A DNA stretch of 64,000 bases from Isoetes taiwanensis (GCA_021234155.1 JAJEKV010000094.1:312284-376283), one strand, 5' to 3'; numbered from the stretch's first letter, positions 12,854 to 23,930 are shown. Notes: generated from the sequence alone by a model not told the origin. Translations and numbers: made by a program.

Positions 12854-13616
12854 AAGTAAAGGAGCTTACAATGCAAAGAATACCAGGATGGGTTATAATG
12901 TAAACGTATCCAAGCATGTCCGGTCATGCCAGGGTATTACCGTTACATTCTCAAGCCTCCAAAACTGACCCTTTACAGCCTCTTGAAGAATTCCTTTTGG
13001 TGACCATAATTCAGAATAGTCCATAGCTTCCCAACGAAAAACTCTACCTGGCTTTTATCGATGTGCAAGACTGCTTATTCTGCGCCATAGCCCTTTGCAA
13101 AATCAAGCCTCCAGCTATTGTATCTGATGGGTTCCTTCTTACGCCAGACTTGTCCCAGGTTCCCATGAAAGAACGGCCTCCCCTAGACGGGACAGCGGGA
13201 CAGCCATGGCCCGATATTATCAGCCTAACCCTAAACGTGCCATTATCTTGGCCTTTGGATGCGATGCGATGGAGAACTTAGGCCGTCGATTAGGGCTAGG
13301 GTTTCATTCACGACATACAATATAACTTTATAATATAGGATAAGGATCAACTATATTTACCATGTCAAAAACCTATGCTCATTTATCATACTATCAAATT
13401 GTATAAATGAACCACCTTGCATAACTGTACACTTAACCATGTAAAACAATAATATTTGTTTATCATATTATAAGACCATATTACCAAACTATGTTGCATA
13501 ACCATACATGGTTTGTAAACTTTTTGGCCCATATACTAGTACTGATTTAAATGTTTGGCTTTCACTAACAAAGCATGGTTAAAAAGTCATACTGATTCAA
13601 TTTTGGGTGCCTTGTG

Positions 13617-14075
13617 TTTGTAGACAAGTCGTGGTGAGAAAAGTGATGGAAAACTTCACATTCTTGTGGGCGTGTTGCAGACCTTGTACTTCTTCCTGTA
13701 GCAGGAGAAGCTACAAATGGTGGGGGCAGTCTCCTTCGAAACACCTGTTGTGGTGCAGCATCTGCAGCTTCTGGTGATGGTATAAAAGGAGGTGGTAGCC
13801 TATTGTGTACAGGTGAAGATTGAATGAAGGGAGAAGGCAACCTACTTCTTAAAGGGCTCGGTGACGGTTGGAAAGGTGGTGGCAGTCTGTTGTGTGTTGG
13901 ACTTAGAGAATCGTCTAGAAGTGACAAAGATGTTGTTGAGGCAGGAGATGAGGAAGCCTGGACACCAGGCAAAAATACATGTTTATCAAGAATTTCCTCT
14001 GATGTAGAGGAACTAGGCACAAGAAAAGGTGGTGGAAGTCTGTTCTGGATGCAGTTAACCATCTTCAACAACGGG
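13617..14075 (-). pseudogene. Element A proline-rich gene (RLPPPF repeats), truncated
   Basis: The minus-strand frame carries at least five copies of a hexapeptide-like motif: NRLPPPF three times, SRLPSPF and RRLPPPF, separated by Ser/Pro/Ala-rich linkers. I do not know this protein. In element B the equivalent divergent gene begins with similar proline motifs (FTPP, LPPPIHF, RRLPP) and continues into a DUF7869-type domain, so this is probably the N-terminal exon of such a protein. Its downstream part is missing: the exon runs straight into the end of the inverted-repeat element at 13616. The open frame extends to 13565 within that element. No start codon can be fixed; an internal Met lies at about 14062. 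Confidence 0.5.
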
Positions 14076-14106
14076 AAATAGTAGAGAGAGGGACACAACT
14101 TCTGCA

Positions 14107-14740
14107 AGTTTGCTATTTGAGAATAAGAAGTGTCAACCCAAGGAGAAGACTGCTATTCCGGAATACACGTTAGCAGAAAGTTTGAACCACACGTTTTCGA
14201 TTTACATAGAATTAAGGAAGTGTCCATGAGTGACCTTTAAAAGGAAATTTTTTGGCGTTCAGTTGTGTATTCCGGATTCGACGCTCTAGCCGTTCGCATC
14301 CAGCGCATTCGAACTTCTTCTGCAGGAACTTATTCCGCTTTGCATAGCGCCAAGCATGGAGAGGTAAGGGGAAAAAGTACAATGTACGGGTTTGCAAAAG
14401 TGTTGTTTAGGTAGAAGCCAAAAGTGTATTCCGGAATACATTTTGGCCTTTTGTAAGTAGCCAAAATACACTTTGGCTACTATCGACAAGCCAAAGTGTA
14501 TTCCGAAATACACCTCGGCTTAACCTAAAAGCCAAGGTGTATTCCGGAATACACTTTGGCCTTTCAGTAGCTCTCTTTTCACTACAAAAAACGTAAATTT
14601 AGTGCAAATTTAGCTTTTCTTTTAGCTCAAACAGACTACGCTTTGTGTGTTTTAATCTAGATGTTTGTCATTTTTATTCCGGAATATACTTTTCTGTTTC
14701 TTTTCACTAGTTCTAATGTAGTTAGCCACTGTGATTTTGC
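14107..14740. promoter_or_regulatory. Element A divergent spacer with ATTCCGGAAT palindromes
   Basis: Between the two divergent genes, TGTATTCCGGAATACA or close variants occur near 14153, 14269, 14426, 14497, 14538 and 14675. Several are joined by CTTTGGC/GCCAAAG arms, so adjacent copies make longer inverted repeats. The same palindrome recurs in the introns of the ParB-methyltransferase gene (near 16122, 16181, 16468, 16527, 17236 and 17262) and is not seen in its exons. A shared bidirectional promoter and protein-binding sites are likely. Both roles are inferred. Confidence 0.7.
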
Positions 14741-15133
14741 AGGCAAGAACAGAGTGTCCCTAAGCCGAAGAGAACCATCAAGATCACTAGTAGAAAACCT
14801 GCATCGGAACAAGGACAGGAGACTGCTACGCCACAAATTTACGAGAATTTCCAAATGCAGTGGTTCGTTACACGAGGCTTCGCAGGAAAGTACAGCAACA
14901 TAACTTTCCTGTACGTTTGTCGAAGCTCAGAACAAAAAAGATATGATGACTCTGAGTTCGAGTGTATGGGCTCAATACAGCACATGGAACCTGTTGCTGG
15001 GTAGTTCAAGCAACAGGCAAAATTGTCCTTCCGGACATCACAAGGCTTCATCATCGTCAATGCAGCTTACTTCAAGTTGGTCAACGTGTAACCTCAATGA
15101 CTTTACAAGTACTGCGCCCACTACATAAACAAG

Positions 15134-16108
15134 TTGGCGTTGTCCACTATTCTTGGGATGGTTTCAAGCAGCAGAAGTGAAGCACTAGACTACAATGCTT
15201 CTGAAGATGAAGAAGGGCGTGGAGAAAGCAGTAGTGAATCTGGTGGTAAAGATGTCGACGCTGAGTTCGTGGAATCGGAACCTGAAGCATCACCACCACC
15301 ACCAAACAAGCAAAGACAGACTGTGACTGCTAAGGAGCCAAAAAAAAGAAAAATCGTGCAACTTGCAATAGAGAAAACACCTCAGGAATCTAGCAAAAAG
15401 GCAAAAGGAAAGGGCAAGCTCCCAGGAGTTGCAATAAAAGAAAAAAAAATTGACAAAACTGCAGAGAGAATGGAAGAAATAAACAAGCACAAATACGTGC
15501 AAGGTGTCATTTACCTTCCAGTCACATGCATGAAGTTGCCATCCAAGGACGAGACTGGAGAGAGGCCACTTCAAGTAAGAAAACTCCACGCTGACCACGT
15601 TAGAAACTTGAAGGACCGGATAAGGAGCAATTCAAATGCCCATGTTGCTCCAATAGTAGTGCTTACTGACAGGAATCAGTGCCTGCACCCGGCATATTAT
15701 GATAAAAAGTGTGTTGATCAGTACACGCACTATGTGCTGGGTGGAAACCACAGCTTCAAGGCACGCCAACAACTGTTTAAGGAGAAACAGAATTCTAGAT
15801 ACCTCTCTGTTCTCTGTGTGGTGTATTGCAGCCTGACTGACGAAGAGGCAAAGATAGTGGCCAATACATATAATGCTGATAACGAGTACAAACTCAAAAT
15901 GAGTTTTGTTAACAAAATAAGATTTATGCACAGAGAGTACTTAATTTTTAAGGAAAATTATGGTGAAGACCTTAAGAAACCTGCGCCATCTCTGGAGCTA
16001 AAGGAAGCGTGCGCAATAGAGTGCTGCCTCAAATATGATGAAGCAAATAAGAGGCACTCCTTAATCAGCCACGACAATTGGTTTCAACTCGCCTTCAGGG
16101 ATGGCAGG
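15134..16108 (+). CDS. Exon encoding the ParB-like domain (element A)
   Basis: The exon is open for about 325 codons. After an acidic, Ser-rich start come PPPPNKQ, the basic cluster KEPKKRKIVQ (like a monopartite nuclear signal) and a Lys-rich linker. The folded part starts near VQGVIYLPVTCMKL. It continues through RPLQVRKLHADHVRNLKDRI and HVAPIVVLTDR to YTHYVLGGNHSFKARQQLF. GGNHSFKAR matches the ParB/Srx-type signature G-x-H-R-x-x-A. A helical segment (MHREYLIFKENYGEDLKK) follows. The exon ends at a GTAAG donor after codons for DGR. Element B has the same blocks on the minus strand, for example VRVLQVRKLYAAHVAILKQR. Confidence 0.75.
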
Positions 16109-16771
16109 GTAAGAACTTTTGTATTCTGGAATAGCCCTTGCTCTTAAGTATTTTGTTTTTTCTTCATGGAAACTTAGTATTGTGTATTCCAGAATATAGT
16201 AAGCTGATTTTAACTTGTTTTGGTGCAGATTTGGGACTTGCAAAATGAAATTTTTACTGCATTTGAGCGCGAGGAACTAAAAAGCAAAGGGAAAGCCTCT
16301 GAAAAGAAAAAAGGCACAGACGTGTCAAAAAAGGAAATGACAATTACAGTTTGGAGAGAGCTGCAGGGCTTTACCGACACCGCCATACTTGAAAGAGTAC
16401 TCCCGAAGGTGGTGAATAAGGAGTTCACCTTCGAAGAGATGTCCAAAGGATTGCACAAGTAAGCTTAGTGTATTCCGGAATACGTTAATGTCTTCTGCTT
16501 GATTTTTTCGAATCTTCTAGCTCCAGTGTATTCCGGAATACGCAATGTGTTTATATGTTTTTTGTTAATTAGCCAAAAGAACGTTGCATGCCAGACATGC
16601 TTGATGGAACAACTGAATGTGAATCATGGGAAAGGTACAAGGAGCTCTACCCGGTGGCCACTTCAGATGAGCGTATCATACAATATGCTCCTAATTTTGA
16701 AGGTTGGGTATATTTTCTACTTTGTCGACTTTCGTTTTTTCTTCAGCTAATTGTCCATTAATTAACTTCAA

Positions 16772-17897
16772 ATGCATGTGCAAAACAAGGAAAAAAACAA
16801 AGACATTTCTGAAGGTTTCATGCACCTTCTGAAGCTTGTTCATGAGGAACGGACCTTGGCTGACAGGAGGCAATTAGCGATTGAACCTTCCGACTATAAG
16901 AAGTTTGCCTTGTTCGACCAAGACAATCTTTTTTCAATCATTCAAGGCGACTGTACTAAGTTGGTGGGAACTATCAAGCCCCAGAATTTTACCCTAGTTA
17001 TTGCGGACATACCTTATGGGTTCAAAATCAAGGACAGCCGTTATGACGACCTACCTTTCAGGAACTCCGAGTTCAATAGTTTTAAAGATGGTATAAAGCA
17101 GATAACAACGGCTAAACACCAGCGGTTGGTGGTGTTTCACTCCAGTATACAAGCAGGGATGGTCGAAACCAGCTTTAAAAATTATTTCGGATCCCCTGCT
17201 CAAGCAGGCTATGAGAATTTAGTTTGGTGAGTCTTTATTCTGGAATACACCTTCTTTCTAATGCTATTCTGGAATAGTAAACTTCTTTCTTAGTTGCTAG
17301 ATTGCTAACTACACTTCTCTTTCAAAGGTACAAAACAAATATAAATTACCATGCTGGAGGCCCCATGTTGTTAAGCAAGCCCGAGGTTGTTAAGCAAGGT
17401 AGAATACCCGCATGTTGCCTACTTGACCTTCGACGGCAAGAGGACAATGGAGCACTTCAACACTTCTGGATGCTCTGACTTTTCCAATGTCTTAGAGTTT
17501 CCAGCAATGTTGCAGAAGCTGCAGGACCCAAGCGCAGGGTAGAATCGTCAATCACTATCAGAAGCCCCAGAAGCTAATCAACCATCTTATTGACATGTTT
17601 TCACGTCAAGAAGACTGGATACTTGATGCTTTCTCGGGCTCTGGTATTACCATCGCCTGCGCACTTAAGAAGGGCCGCAACTGTGAGACAGTGGATATAG
17701 ATAAGGAGGTCGTGAACTTCATTAAGATGAGATTGGCTGCACTGCCTAGTTTACCAGACAAGAATCAAGAGCTAGGTGCCAAATCCTCATCTGATTTCGC
17801 CAAAATGACATCATCAAAAATACAACTGCCTTTTGCTAGCTCCACAGAGGACGAGGTCACTTTTGCTGAAGGATGTGGCTCTAGTAGTGGAAATTGA
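16772..17897 (+). pseudogene. DNA methyltransferase catalytic exons (element A)
   Basis: Motif IV comes first (VIADIPYGFKIKDSRYDD; DIPY is a variant of the DPPY/SPPY catalytic motif). RLVVFHSSIQAGMVE and, across an intron (17227-17327, GTGAGT...AAAG), WYKTNINYHAGGP follow. Then come LEFPAMLQKLQD, VNHYQKPQKLINHLIDMF and motif I, ILDAFSGSGITIACALKKGR (F-x-G-x-G, AdoMet binding), with VDIDKEV after it. The order IV before I fits beta-type N4-cytosine or N6-adenine enzymes acting on DNA. Two frameshifts lie between 17.39 and 17.55 kb. Which base is methylated cannot be told from the motif. Confidence 0.8.
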
Positions 17898-18029
17898 AGA
17901 CAACATCTAAAGCGTATATTAAATCACCTGAGCAGGAGAAGCCGGTTCAGGAGAACATTGCAACTACAAGCACACACCATGAGGAAGATTATGATATTGA
18001 TCTTTGACTCATTGTGTGAAACATTTTTC

Positions 18030-18385
18030 AGATTAAAATCTTCTAAAACTGATATTGAAAATTTAATTTATTATTATTTATTCCCATCAATTTTGGTATT
18101 TTTTAGGTCTTGCTTGTCTAGATTACACAGTCAACTGTAAAGTTTGCTCTTTTCAGCTAACAAGTGACAGAAAAGGAAACAATTAGGAATATTATGATTT
18201 TGAAGTTACACTTGTTGTCTGTAGCATTCTAGTGTTAACATTAACTTTGCCTTCAAAACTGATGTATTCAAAATTCAGATTAATGCTAACGTCATTAATT
18301 CTTTTAAACTAAGATGTTTCTGAGGTCTTCATTTCATGGATTGTATAGTCAGCTGTAAATTTCGTTCTTTTTAGCTGTGACATTA
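18030..18385 (+). repeat. Imperfect tandem duplication downstream of element A gene
   Basis: The stretch from TCTAAAACTGATATTG through AGTCAACTGTAAAG (about 18030-18165) is repeated in diverged form at about 18250-18385 (TTCAAAACTGATG through AGTCAGCTGTAAAT). No gene is seen here. Confidence 0.6.
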
Positions 18386-18527
18386 CATAGAACGAAAGTG
18401 TACACCTACTGGGAAGCTAAAATGCAAGAGAAAAAAAGTTTACCCTTACAAGATCCTTTACCTCGGCCAAAACGTTCACTTCTAGGAGCATGCCATGTTT
18501 TTTTAGGGCATCTTTGAAACGGAAGTT

Positions 18528-20480
18528 GTGCAACACTCCCGTTTCAAATGCAACCTTGTTCCCTCTATAAAATGCCTTTCCCTACATTTAAAAGGACACA
18601 ACAGAAACTGTTTCAGAATCACATCCGTAGACACTGGAATTTCTCTGCTAGACAGGTATTTCCTACACCTGCTTACTTCCAGATTTGACCCCGTTACCTA
18701 CATCGAGTACAATAAACAATATACTACTACATGTAGACCGTACATTGTCCTTAAGCCCACCGATCATCTAGAGCAGAAACCCGCAGGCGCAACCCAAAAC
18801 ATCATCCACGAGAGAACAAGAGGACAGTTAATCTGTAGAATACAACTACTAGTTTCAAAAGTTGGAGAGCCTTTCTACCTTAGACTCATCTTACTCCACA
18901 AAGCCGCATGATCTTAGAACAAACTCAATCCATGATGAAAAATAGTACGAAACATATCAGAAAACCGCCCAGGCTATGGGACTAATTGCACCAGCAACCA
19001 AAACCATAGCAGTAATGCAGCAGGCAATCTCATGCCTACAGACTCCATCACAACTATGATTCCTATCCGCGGTTCTAATACGAGATTCCGAACCAGCACT
19101 CCAACTATGGGAAACATTTCAAGACCAGATGATCGTTGACTTCGTACAACAATACCTAGAAAACCAATTAGCTGCCATCAATTAAAGCCTTCTCACCATC
19201 AACATCTTAAACGAGCATGGAACCAGCGCTGAAGCTTTTGGTCTGCCTTCACACAACATCCCATACAGAGAAATACAGAATGAACTCAGCAAATTCCCCG
19301 ACCATGAAGAGTATCTTACAAAGAGCTCAATTATGTTCGTGAACCAAAACCAGACCTCAATCTACACATATATATATATATGCAAACTTATCAACAACAA
19401 AAATTCTCCAGCCCCAATCTTCGTGTATGGAAAAGCCAGAACAGGAAAAATATACGTACTCAGTGCCATCTGTCTCTACGTACAAGGACTCAATCAAATA
19501 ATCTTACCACGCGCCACTATGGCATTAGCATCTCTACAGTACCTCGTCGGAAGAATTTCACACTCTCCTTTTCAAATACTCGTCATCGACAACAATATTG
19601 GAATCTATTCACTACTCGAACCACATTCTCCAAGGGCCCTATTGATCAGCACCGCAACGGCAATCATATAGGACGAATTTCCCATGCAAACAGAGCAGTC
19701 ATAAAGGCAGTTGATATCCTTCTACAAAACATAGCAGGCGTAGCCAGCCCCTTCGGAGGCAAGCTACTTATAGCAGCTGGTGATTTTAGACAGATCGCTC
19801 CCGTTGTCCAACGAGGAGGAAAAACAGCAATAATAAACTCATCTATCATCTCTTCCCACCTATGAAACCACTTCAAAATCCTAGAGCTTACTAAACCAGT
19901 AAGAAACGCAACTGATCTAGAACTCATACGATTCGTTGATGAAATCGGAGAGGGCCATCTACTCAATGACATTTTGCTAACACTATTCAAGATAACAACC
20001 AAAATAGGGGACACCGTCAACTTCTTATCTAACACATACATATTACTAACACCTATCCTATATGAGAGGAGAGCATTCCTATCTCCCAAGAACATCCCCG
20101 TCGACGACTTCAACATCGAAATCATATGAATGATTGCTTAGCAAACTATAGAAGCTACTTTAGCATCTACAGACTCACAAAAAAATGACCAAACCATCGA
20201 GGACCATCCAATGGCAATGATAAACTTCCTCAGCGGCTACAAACACCCAGTGCTTCCAAACATGAACTCCAATTAAAGACCAACACCGTATGCCACATCA
20301 CAAAAACATTGGACAAGGACAGAGGACTCATAAAAAACGCAAGGATCATGTATGCTCAATGCACACCAAATTCGTGACTGTCAAAGTTCTAACAGACCAA
20401 CTACGGCACGTGGGAAACATGCACCCCATATCCCGAGTTGACTTCTTCCACCAACCAGACAACTGGCCCTGGACAATTAT
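18528..20480 (+). pseudogene. Relic of Helitron helicase (Pif1-like)
   Basis: Successive frames rebuild a Helitron helicase. First is a pre-helicase block with VSKVGEPFYLRLILLHKAA (18.84-18.91 kb), then SEPALQLWETFQDQMIVDFV (19.1 kb) and EHGTSAEAFGLPSHNIPYRE. Walker A is IFVYGKARTGKIY (degenerate GxxGxGKT, 19.42 kb), followed by RISHSPFQI. Walker B is DEFPMQ (19.67 kb), then SPFGGKLLIAAGDFRQIAPV (19.75-19.81 kb) and NHFKILELTKPVRNATDLEL. Trp codons before DEFPM and NHFKIL are now TAG and TGA. The Rep domain and both termini were not found, so this is an internal fragment of an autonomous element. Confidence 0.85.
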
Positions 20481-20712
20481 ACTCTTAGATGTTTACTAAC
20501 CATATGGGACAAAGGATAGTTATAAGGCTTATGATTCCCACAAGAAAATATGATAGAAATATGCTTAAGCTGAAAAGCAAAGCTACTATCATTGTCATCA
20601 GCAAGCAGGAAACTAGCAAGTCCATCTTTCTTGAACGACATCTAATGCAGTGTGAAACCAGAGGGAAGAGAAGGAAGAACTCCAATCAAAATAACTTCAT
20701 TTGCAAAAACTA

Positions 20713-21000
20713 GAATTCGAGATAACTTGATCTAAGTGGTATTTAATTAAAAGTGGGACTCATTCCATTCCCATTTTTCGAAACCACGTTAATTTACACG
20801 AAAAGCACCGGCCGAAAACTATCCTTAATTGATTTTTGTCTAGAACTCTTGCATCCCGAGCTTTCCTCAGGTTTTCCCCGGATAGCGAGTCGAGAACAAA
20901 GAACAATGCAAAAGCAAAACAAAGGAAATTCATTAAAGATTGAAACCAAAGCTCTAGTTGAAAAAAAAATTTTATTAATAAATTGAATAGATACAATGTA
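20713..21000. other. No gene recognised
   Basis: AT-rich, with short open frames on both strands. It contains GCGAGTCGAGAA near 20886, a half-site of the element C palindromes, so element C may begin about here. Confidence 0.4.
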
Positions 21001-21561
21001 TTTTACATGGGGCCCAGGGGACCATGGCGATCTTCTTTGTCACTCTGATTACATCATCTTGGTAGGTGGTCCACCTTAGGGGATTAACTTTGCGGCGCCT
21101 TCTTCTGCCATTTGTAAGCCTTGGAGGCAACACGAAGAGTGTGGAATGCCTCACGATGGAGTGCCTCGCGGAACTCCCGTACGACCATCCACGGGCTTCT
21201 CCACTTTCGCCTCCATGACTTTTCATCGAATATGCTCCTTCCCCAACCTCAGTGGATATTATGCAATGCTTGCAAGATGCTTTTTGAGCTTCTGGGGCTG
21301 TCTCAAATTTCTTGGCGTGTTCTTTATCCCAGAGGGTGTGCATAACATCCCAATTCACGAAACAACCTTATTCAAAGGCCGGGCAAAGTGTAAACGTGGC
21401 GGGGATGCGATGCCGAGAACGGTATTTCTTACGCCTTGGCGGGGATCATCTGCTTTGGTGGTCTCACGAGATGCACGAGCGGGATACGTCTTTGGGTTAG
21501 GATCGTGCAGAACAACGCAAAGGAGAGTCTGATGATTAACAATTACGGTGCCATTAGTCAA
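20984..21561 (-). other. Uncharacterised minus-strand coding-like segment
   Basis: Two overlapping minus-strand frames (21358-20975 and 21561-21355) read as ordinary protein with a basic C-terminal part (NGRRRRRKVNPLRWTTYQDD). I do not recognise them. They lie downstream of the FCP1-like segment on the same strand and may be its last exons or a separate gene of element C. Confidence 0.3.
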
Positions 21562-21584
21562 AGCGAAGAAAAGAATGTTGAAAT

Positions 21585-21940
21585 CAAATTACAATGGAGA
21601 ACATTCATTCCATATAACTGCATCATCCAATGGCGTGGGAAGTAGTGTCTTTCTAGACTTCGCGAAGTCGAGAAAGGCGAAAAAAAGTTAAAATGCGACC
21701 ATTCTCATTAGAATATAAGTGCATCCAATCACACGGGAAGCATACAAATGGTTTAGATCCAGCGAGACAAGCGGTGCCTTTCTGTTCGCGTCGAGAAAAG
21801 GCCCAAAACAATGTACAACCATTATCATAATAGATTGTGGCTGCATCCGATCCTGACAAACAAACATACAAATGGTCTCATCAACGGGACAAGCATGCCT
21901 TTCTCGACTCGTTGGTCGAAATAAAAACTTCGATATACAA
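21585..21940 (+). repeat. Diverged 118-bp tandem repeat, three units
   Basis: Units start near 21585, 21692 and 21810. Each runs from a CATTCTCATTAG-like start through a GCATCCRATC core and ATACAAATGGT to TGCCTTTCTCGAC-like ends. Each unit ends with a form of the element C palindrome (for example GACTTCGCGAAGTCGAGAAA near 21658), degraded in the last two. Confidence 0.65.
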
Positions 21941-22039
21941 GTATATTCATTACAAAATGTAGTACATTTGTTCATGTTTGTTTAAATATTCACTGGTTGA
22001 CTATCGGCGGCCGGTCACTCTTCTTGATCACCAAAATAT

Positions 22040-22860
22040 TTGCCGTCCATAGCTTTCATCATGCTCTGCTCTGGATCCGGGTTCCGTGAGGCTCGGATAG
22101 TTTCTAATCACATCGGCGACAAGAATGGCAAAGCGGGATTCGCCAAGCGGACAAAGTCGAAAGACAACCACCTATCCATCTCATACTCTTGGTCGATATA
22201 CCTTAGCAAGGATTGTATTTTCAGTTATGATAACACTTGTAGGCGAGTCGTCTATGATCGGCGTGTTGTGTTTGCCATAGTCCGGGAATTGCTCATAAAC
22301 CCTGTCCAACCTTTTCACCATAATATGCTTCCCCTTTGTGATGGCTTGGATCGAGGTAAACACATGCTTTCGACCCTTTTGTTTCCCAAGCGAACTTGAA
22401 CTTCAAAGCTGGAAGGCCGAGAACACCAAGAACATTGACAATATTTTCTTTTGCCATACAAGACCATATGGCCGCCGAATCCCCATTCGGGCACCATTCA
22501 ACAATTTCCTTTGCTCTAGCCTCGGATACCGCGATTTTATGCTTTCCGTTTTTTTCGGGATCTGCGAGGTGTTAAGCTCGAGGGGCGTCTTTATCGTGGT
22601 ATCTTTGCAGCTAATACTCCATTGGCGTCAAATATTACAAAAGCTTGGCGGGACCATCGGATCCGGTTGGAGTTTGGCTCGACCATATTTCGGTTCATCC
22701 GGGATCCATATCGCGGGATCATTATTTTTTCAGGTCCTTTCTTGCTGCCCGCAGTGTCTTGCTCTTGATTGTCTTTGGGGTTTGCATTGTCCTCCTTGCG
22801 ACTAGATACTGTCAATGATCCGGAGTTGTTGGCATCGATCTCCCTGAAATGATGAGAGAT
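22040..22860 (-). pseudogene. FCP1/NIF-type (HAD) phosphatase-like domain, element C
   Basis: Read on the minus strand, SRQAFVIFDANGVLAAK (22.6 kb) matches the FCP1-family catalytic start (DLNGVL in many plant members). It is followed in another frame by RAKEIVEWCPN and AAIWSCMAKENIVNVLGVLG, then LKFKFAWETKG. A third frame gives VKRLDRVYEQFPDYGKHNT and IIDDSPTSVI. IDDSP is the second signature. Family members remove phosphate from phosphoproteins such as the RNA polymerase II tail. At least two frameshifts break it. It lies just 3' of the methyltransferase-like exon at 22971-23186, with an intron full of TCGAGA palindromes between, so both may be one fused gene. Confidence 0.7.
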
Positions 22861-22864
22861 GTCA

Positions 22865-22950
22865 GAAAGAAAACGAGTTTTCTCGACTCGCGAGTCGAGA
22901 ATGGAAAAAAGTTAGTCCCAAAAGGTTTCTCGACTCGCGAGTCGAGAAAC
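22865..22950 (+). repeat. Element C palindrome pair
   Basis: TTCTCGACTCGCGAGTCGAGAA occurs twice, near 22879 and 22928, in the presumed intron between the FCP1-like and methyltransferase-like exons. The same family recurs at 21.66, 36.1-36.6 and 39.8 kb. Confidence 0.85.
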
Positions 22951-22970
22951 ATCGAGAGAGAAAAGTGAAA

Positions 22971-23186
22971 TCACCTCAATCTCAGATTCTCAATAATGTG
23001 TTCGGTAGCATTCTGGTCTAAACCTTCGACATTCTCGTCTCCGTCAGGTTTCTCTCCCTCGCTCCCAGCTTTGTCTTCGTCATCGTCGTCCTTACTGCTT
23101 CCATTTGTCTTCCTCCCTTTGAAATGCTCATGAAGCAGATCCAGGTATGACCGAATGTAGGTTTCATTCCATAAAGCATAAACAAG
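22971..23186 (-). pseudogene. Element C methyltransferase-like gene, 3' half of split exon
   Basis: The minus-strand frame begins at the left inverted repeat of element B and reads LVYALWNETYIRSYLDLLHE, then HFKGRK and an acidic tail (KDDDDEDK). It is the continuation of the exon at 34587-34810, which ends QIVCEWYMNGLFSQGAMNK. Joined, the two resemble methyltransferase motif I and the acidic strand that follows it. The reading frame is kept across the 11.4 kb insertion. Confidence 0.55.
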
Positions 23187-23210
23187 GTTTAAAATGAAAC
23201 GCACTTATTT
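23187..23210 (+). repeat. Element B left terminal inverted repeat
   Basis: 24 bp, exactly the reverse complement of 34563-34586. Followed inward by AGAAGTGCGTTT, which pairs with the repeat's own AAACGCACTT. Confidence 0.8.
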
Positions 23211-23930
23211 AAGAAGTGCGTTTGAAAGATTCCTTTATAAAAATTGGAAACTTGAAAAAAATGGACAAAATAGGGAGCAAAATAGATTGTTGAGCAAATA
23301 GCATTCGAAATACCCCAAAAAAAGCAACATTTTTGAAGCCTTTTCATTTTTTAAAAGGGCAAAAAAAAAAAAGCTTGTTTTGAGGAGAAAGACATTACAT
23401 TTAAAAACTCATTAAGTATTTGTTGTTGAAAATAGAAGGAAATATAGTTTTGTGTTTTTGCAAGCTTAATATAAGTACTAAGAAAATCAAACATAGAAAA
23501 GAAAAAGAGTCTGAAAATCATGAATCAAAAAGAATTGTTCTAATTAAGCATTGTTGAAGAGAAAAAGTTTTTAGTTGAAATCTTCATCAAAATATATTAA
23601 AATTAAGTAACACATAGATTACAATGAAAGATAGTTTAAAATCTTTCTGCGTATAAATTTATCACGGAGGTGGCTCTTCCATCCACGGGGACTCTCTCTC
23701 CCCCCATAGATCGGTCTCTTTGCGAGGTTATAATAGCGAGACGCCCCTCGATTCCAATAGTGCAGTGCAGTGTTTCTCGGCTCGGGCACCACAGGCTCCA
23801 GATCGACGAACTCCACCTCCTCATTTCTTCTTCCGTATTAAGTGGAGGTTTGGATTTTGCAATATGTGCCTTTTACATCGCCGGCACCATTTTTGCTCCC
23901 AATTCCTCGTTTTCATCGGAAAGGATTCAC
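23211..23930. other. Element B left subterminal region, no gene
   Basis: A-rich, gene-free sequence, then short overlapping frames (23.62-23.95 kb) without a family match. It probably holds the 3' end of the element B methyltransferase gene. Confidence 0.4.

Larger units (their letters stand above)
10695..13340 (-). mobile_element. Helitron H1 (non-autonomous, 2.65 kb)
   Basis: Read on the minus strand it begins TCCTATATTATAAAGTTATA and ends with hairpin CCCAGCAACGCTGGG, eight bases, then CTAG. It is flanked by host A before TC and host T after CTAG, the standard Helitron A|T insertion. No Rep or helicase is present. Inside are a near-duplicate of about 110 bp (10845-10950 and 11172-11290), a tandem duplication at 12612-12853, and a possible captured exon at 11449-11703. 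H2 and H3 share both termini and orientation. Confidence 0.88.
10445..13616. mobile_element. Small inverted-repeat element split by Helitron H1
   Basis: The left edge reads AAGGCCCCCAAATCATACC. The right edge, read inward on the minus strand, is CACAAGGCACCCAAAATTGA. Once H1 (10695-13340) is removed, about 520 bp of AT-rich sequence with repeated ACCAT/ATGGT motifs remains. The right edge matches both ends of the larger element at 40065-45457, so this looks like a short non-autonomous (MITE-like) relative. The left edge is the weaker match and no target duplication is obvious. Confidence 0.5.
14743..17897 (+). pseudogene. Element A ParB-like/DNA methyltransferase fusion gene
   Basis: This is a multi-exon gene. 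The order is an N-terminal exon (about 14743-15130, with FLYVCRSS; frame broken near 14.99 and 15.1 kb), an acidic Ser/Glu linker and nuclear-signal-like PKKRK, a ParB-like domain (to 16108), an exon at 16229-16458, one near 16573-16701, then the methyltransferase exons (about 16772-17226 and 17328-17897). Introns begin GT and end AG, for example 16109-16228 and 17227-17327. Frameshifts at about 17.4 and 17.54 kb, and probably others, make it a relic. Bacterial and phage proteins also join an N-terminal ParB domain to an N4/N6 DNA methylase, so I infer a prokaryotic origin followed by gain of introns and a nuclear signal. A homologue lies in element B. Confidence 0.75.

Noticed and set aside
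20760-21000. Possible LTR of a retrotransposon
   Set aside because: No second copy, primer-binding site or gag/pol frame could be found nearby.
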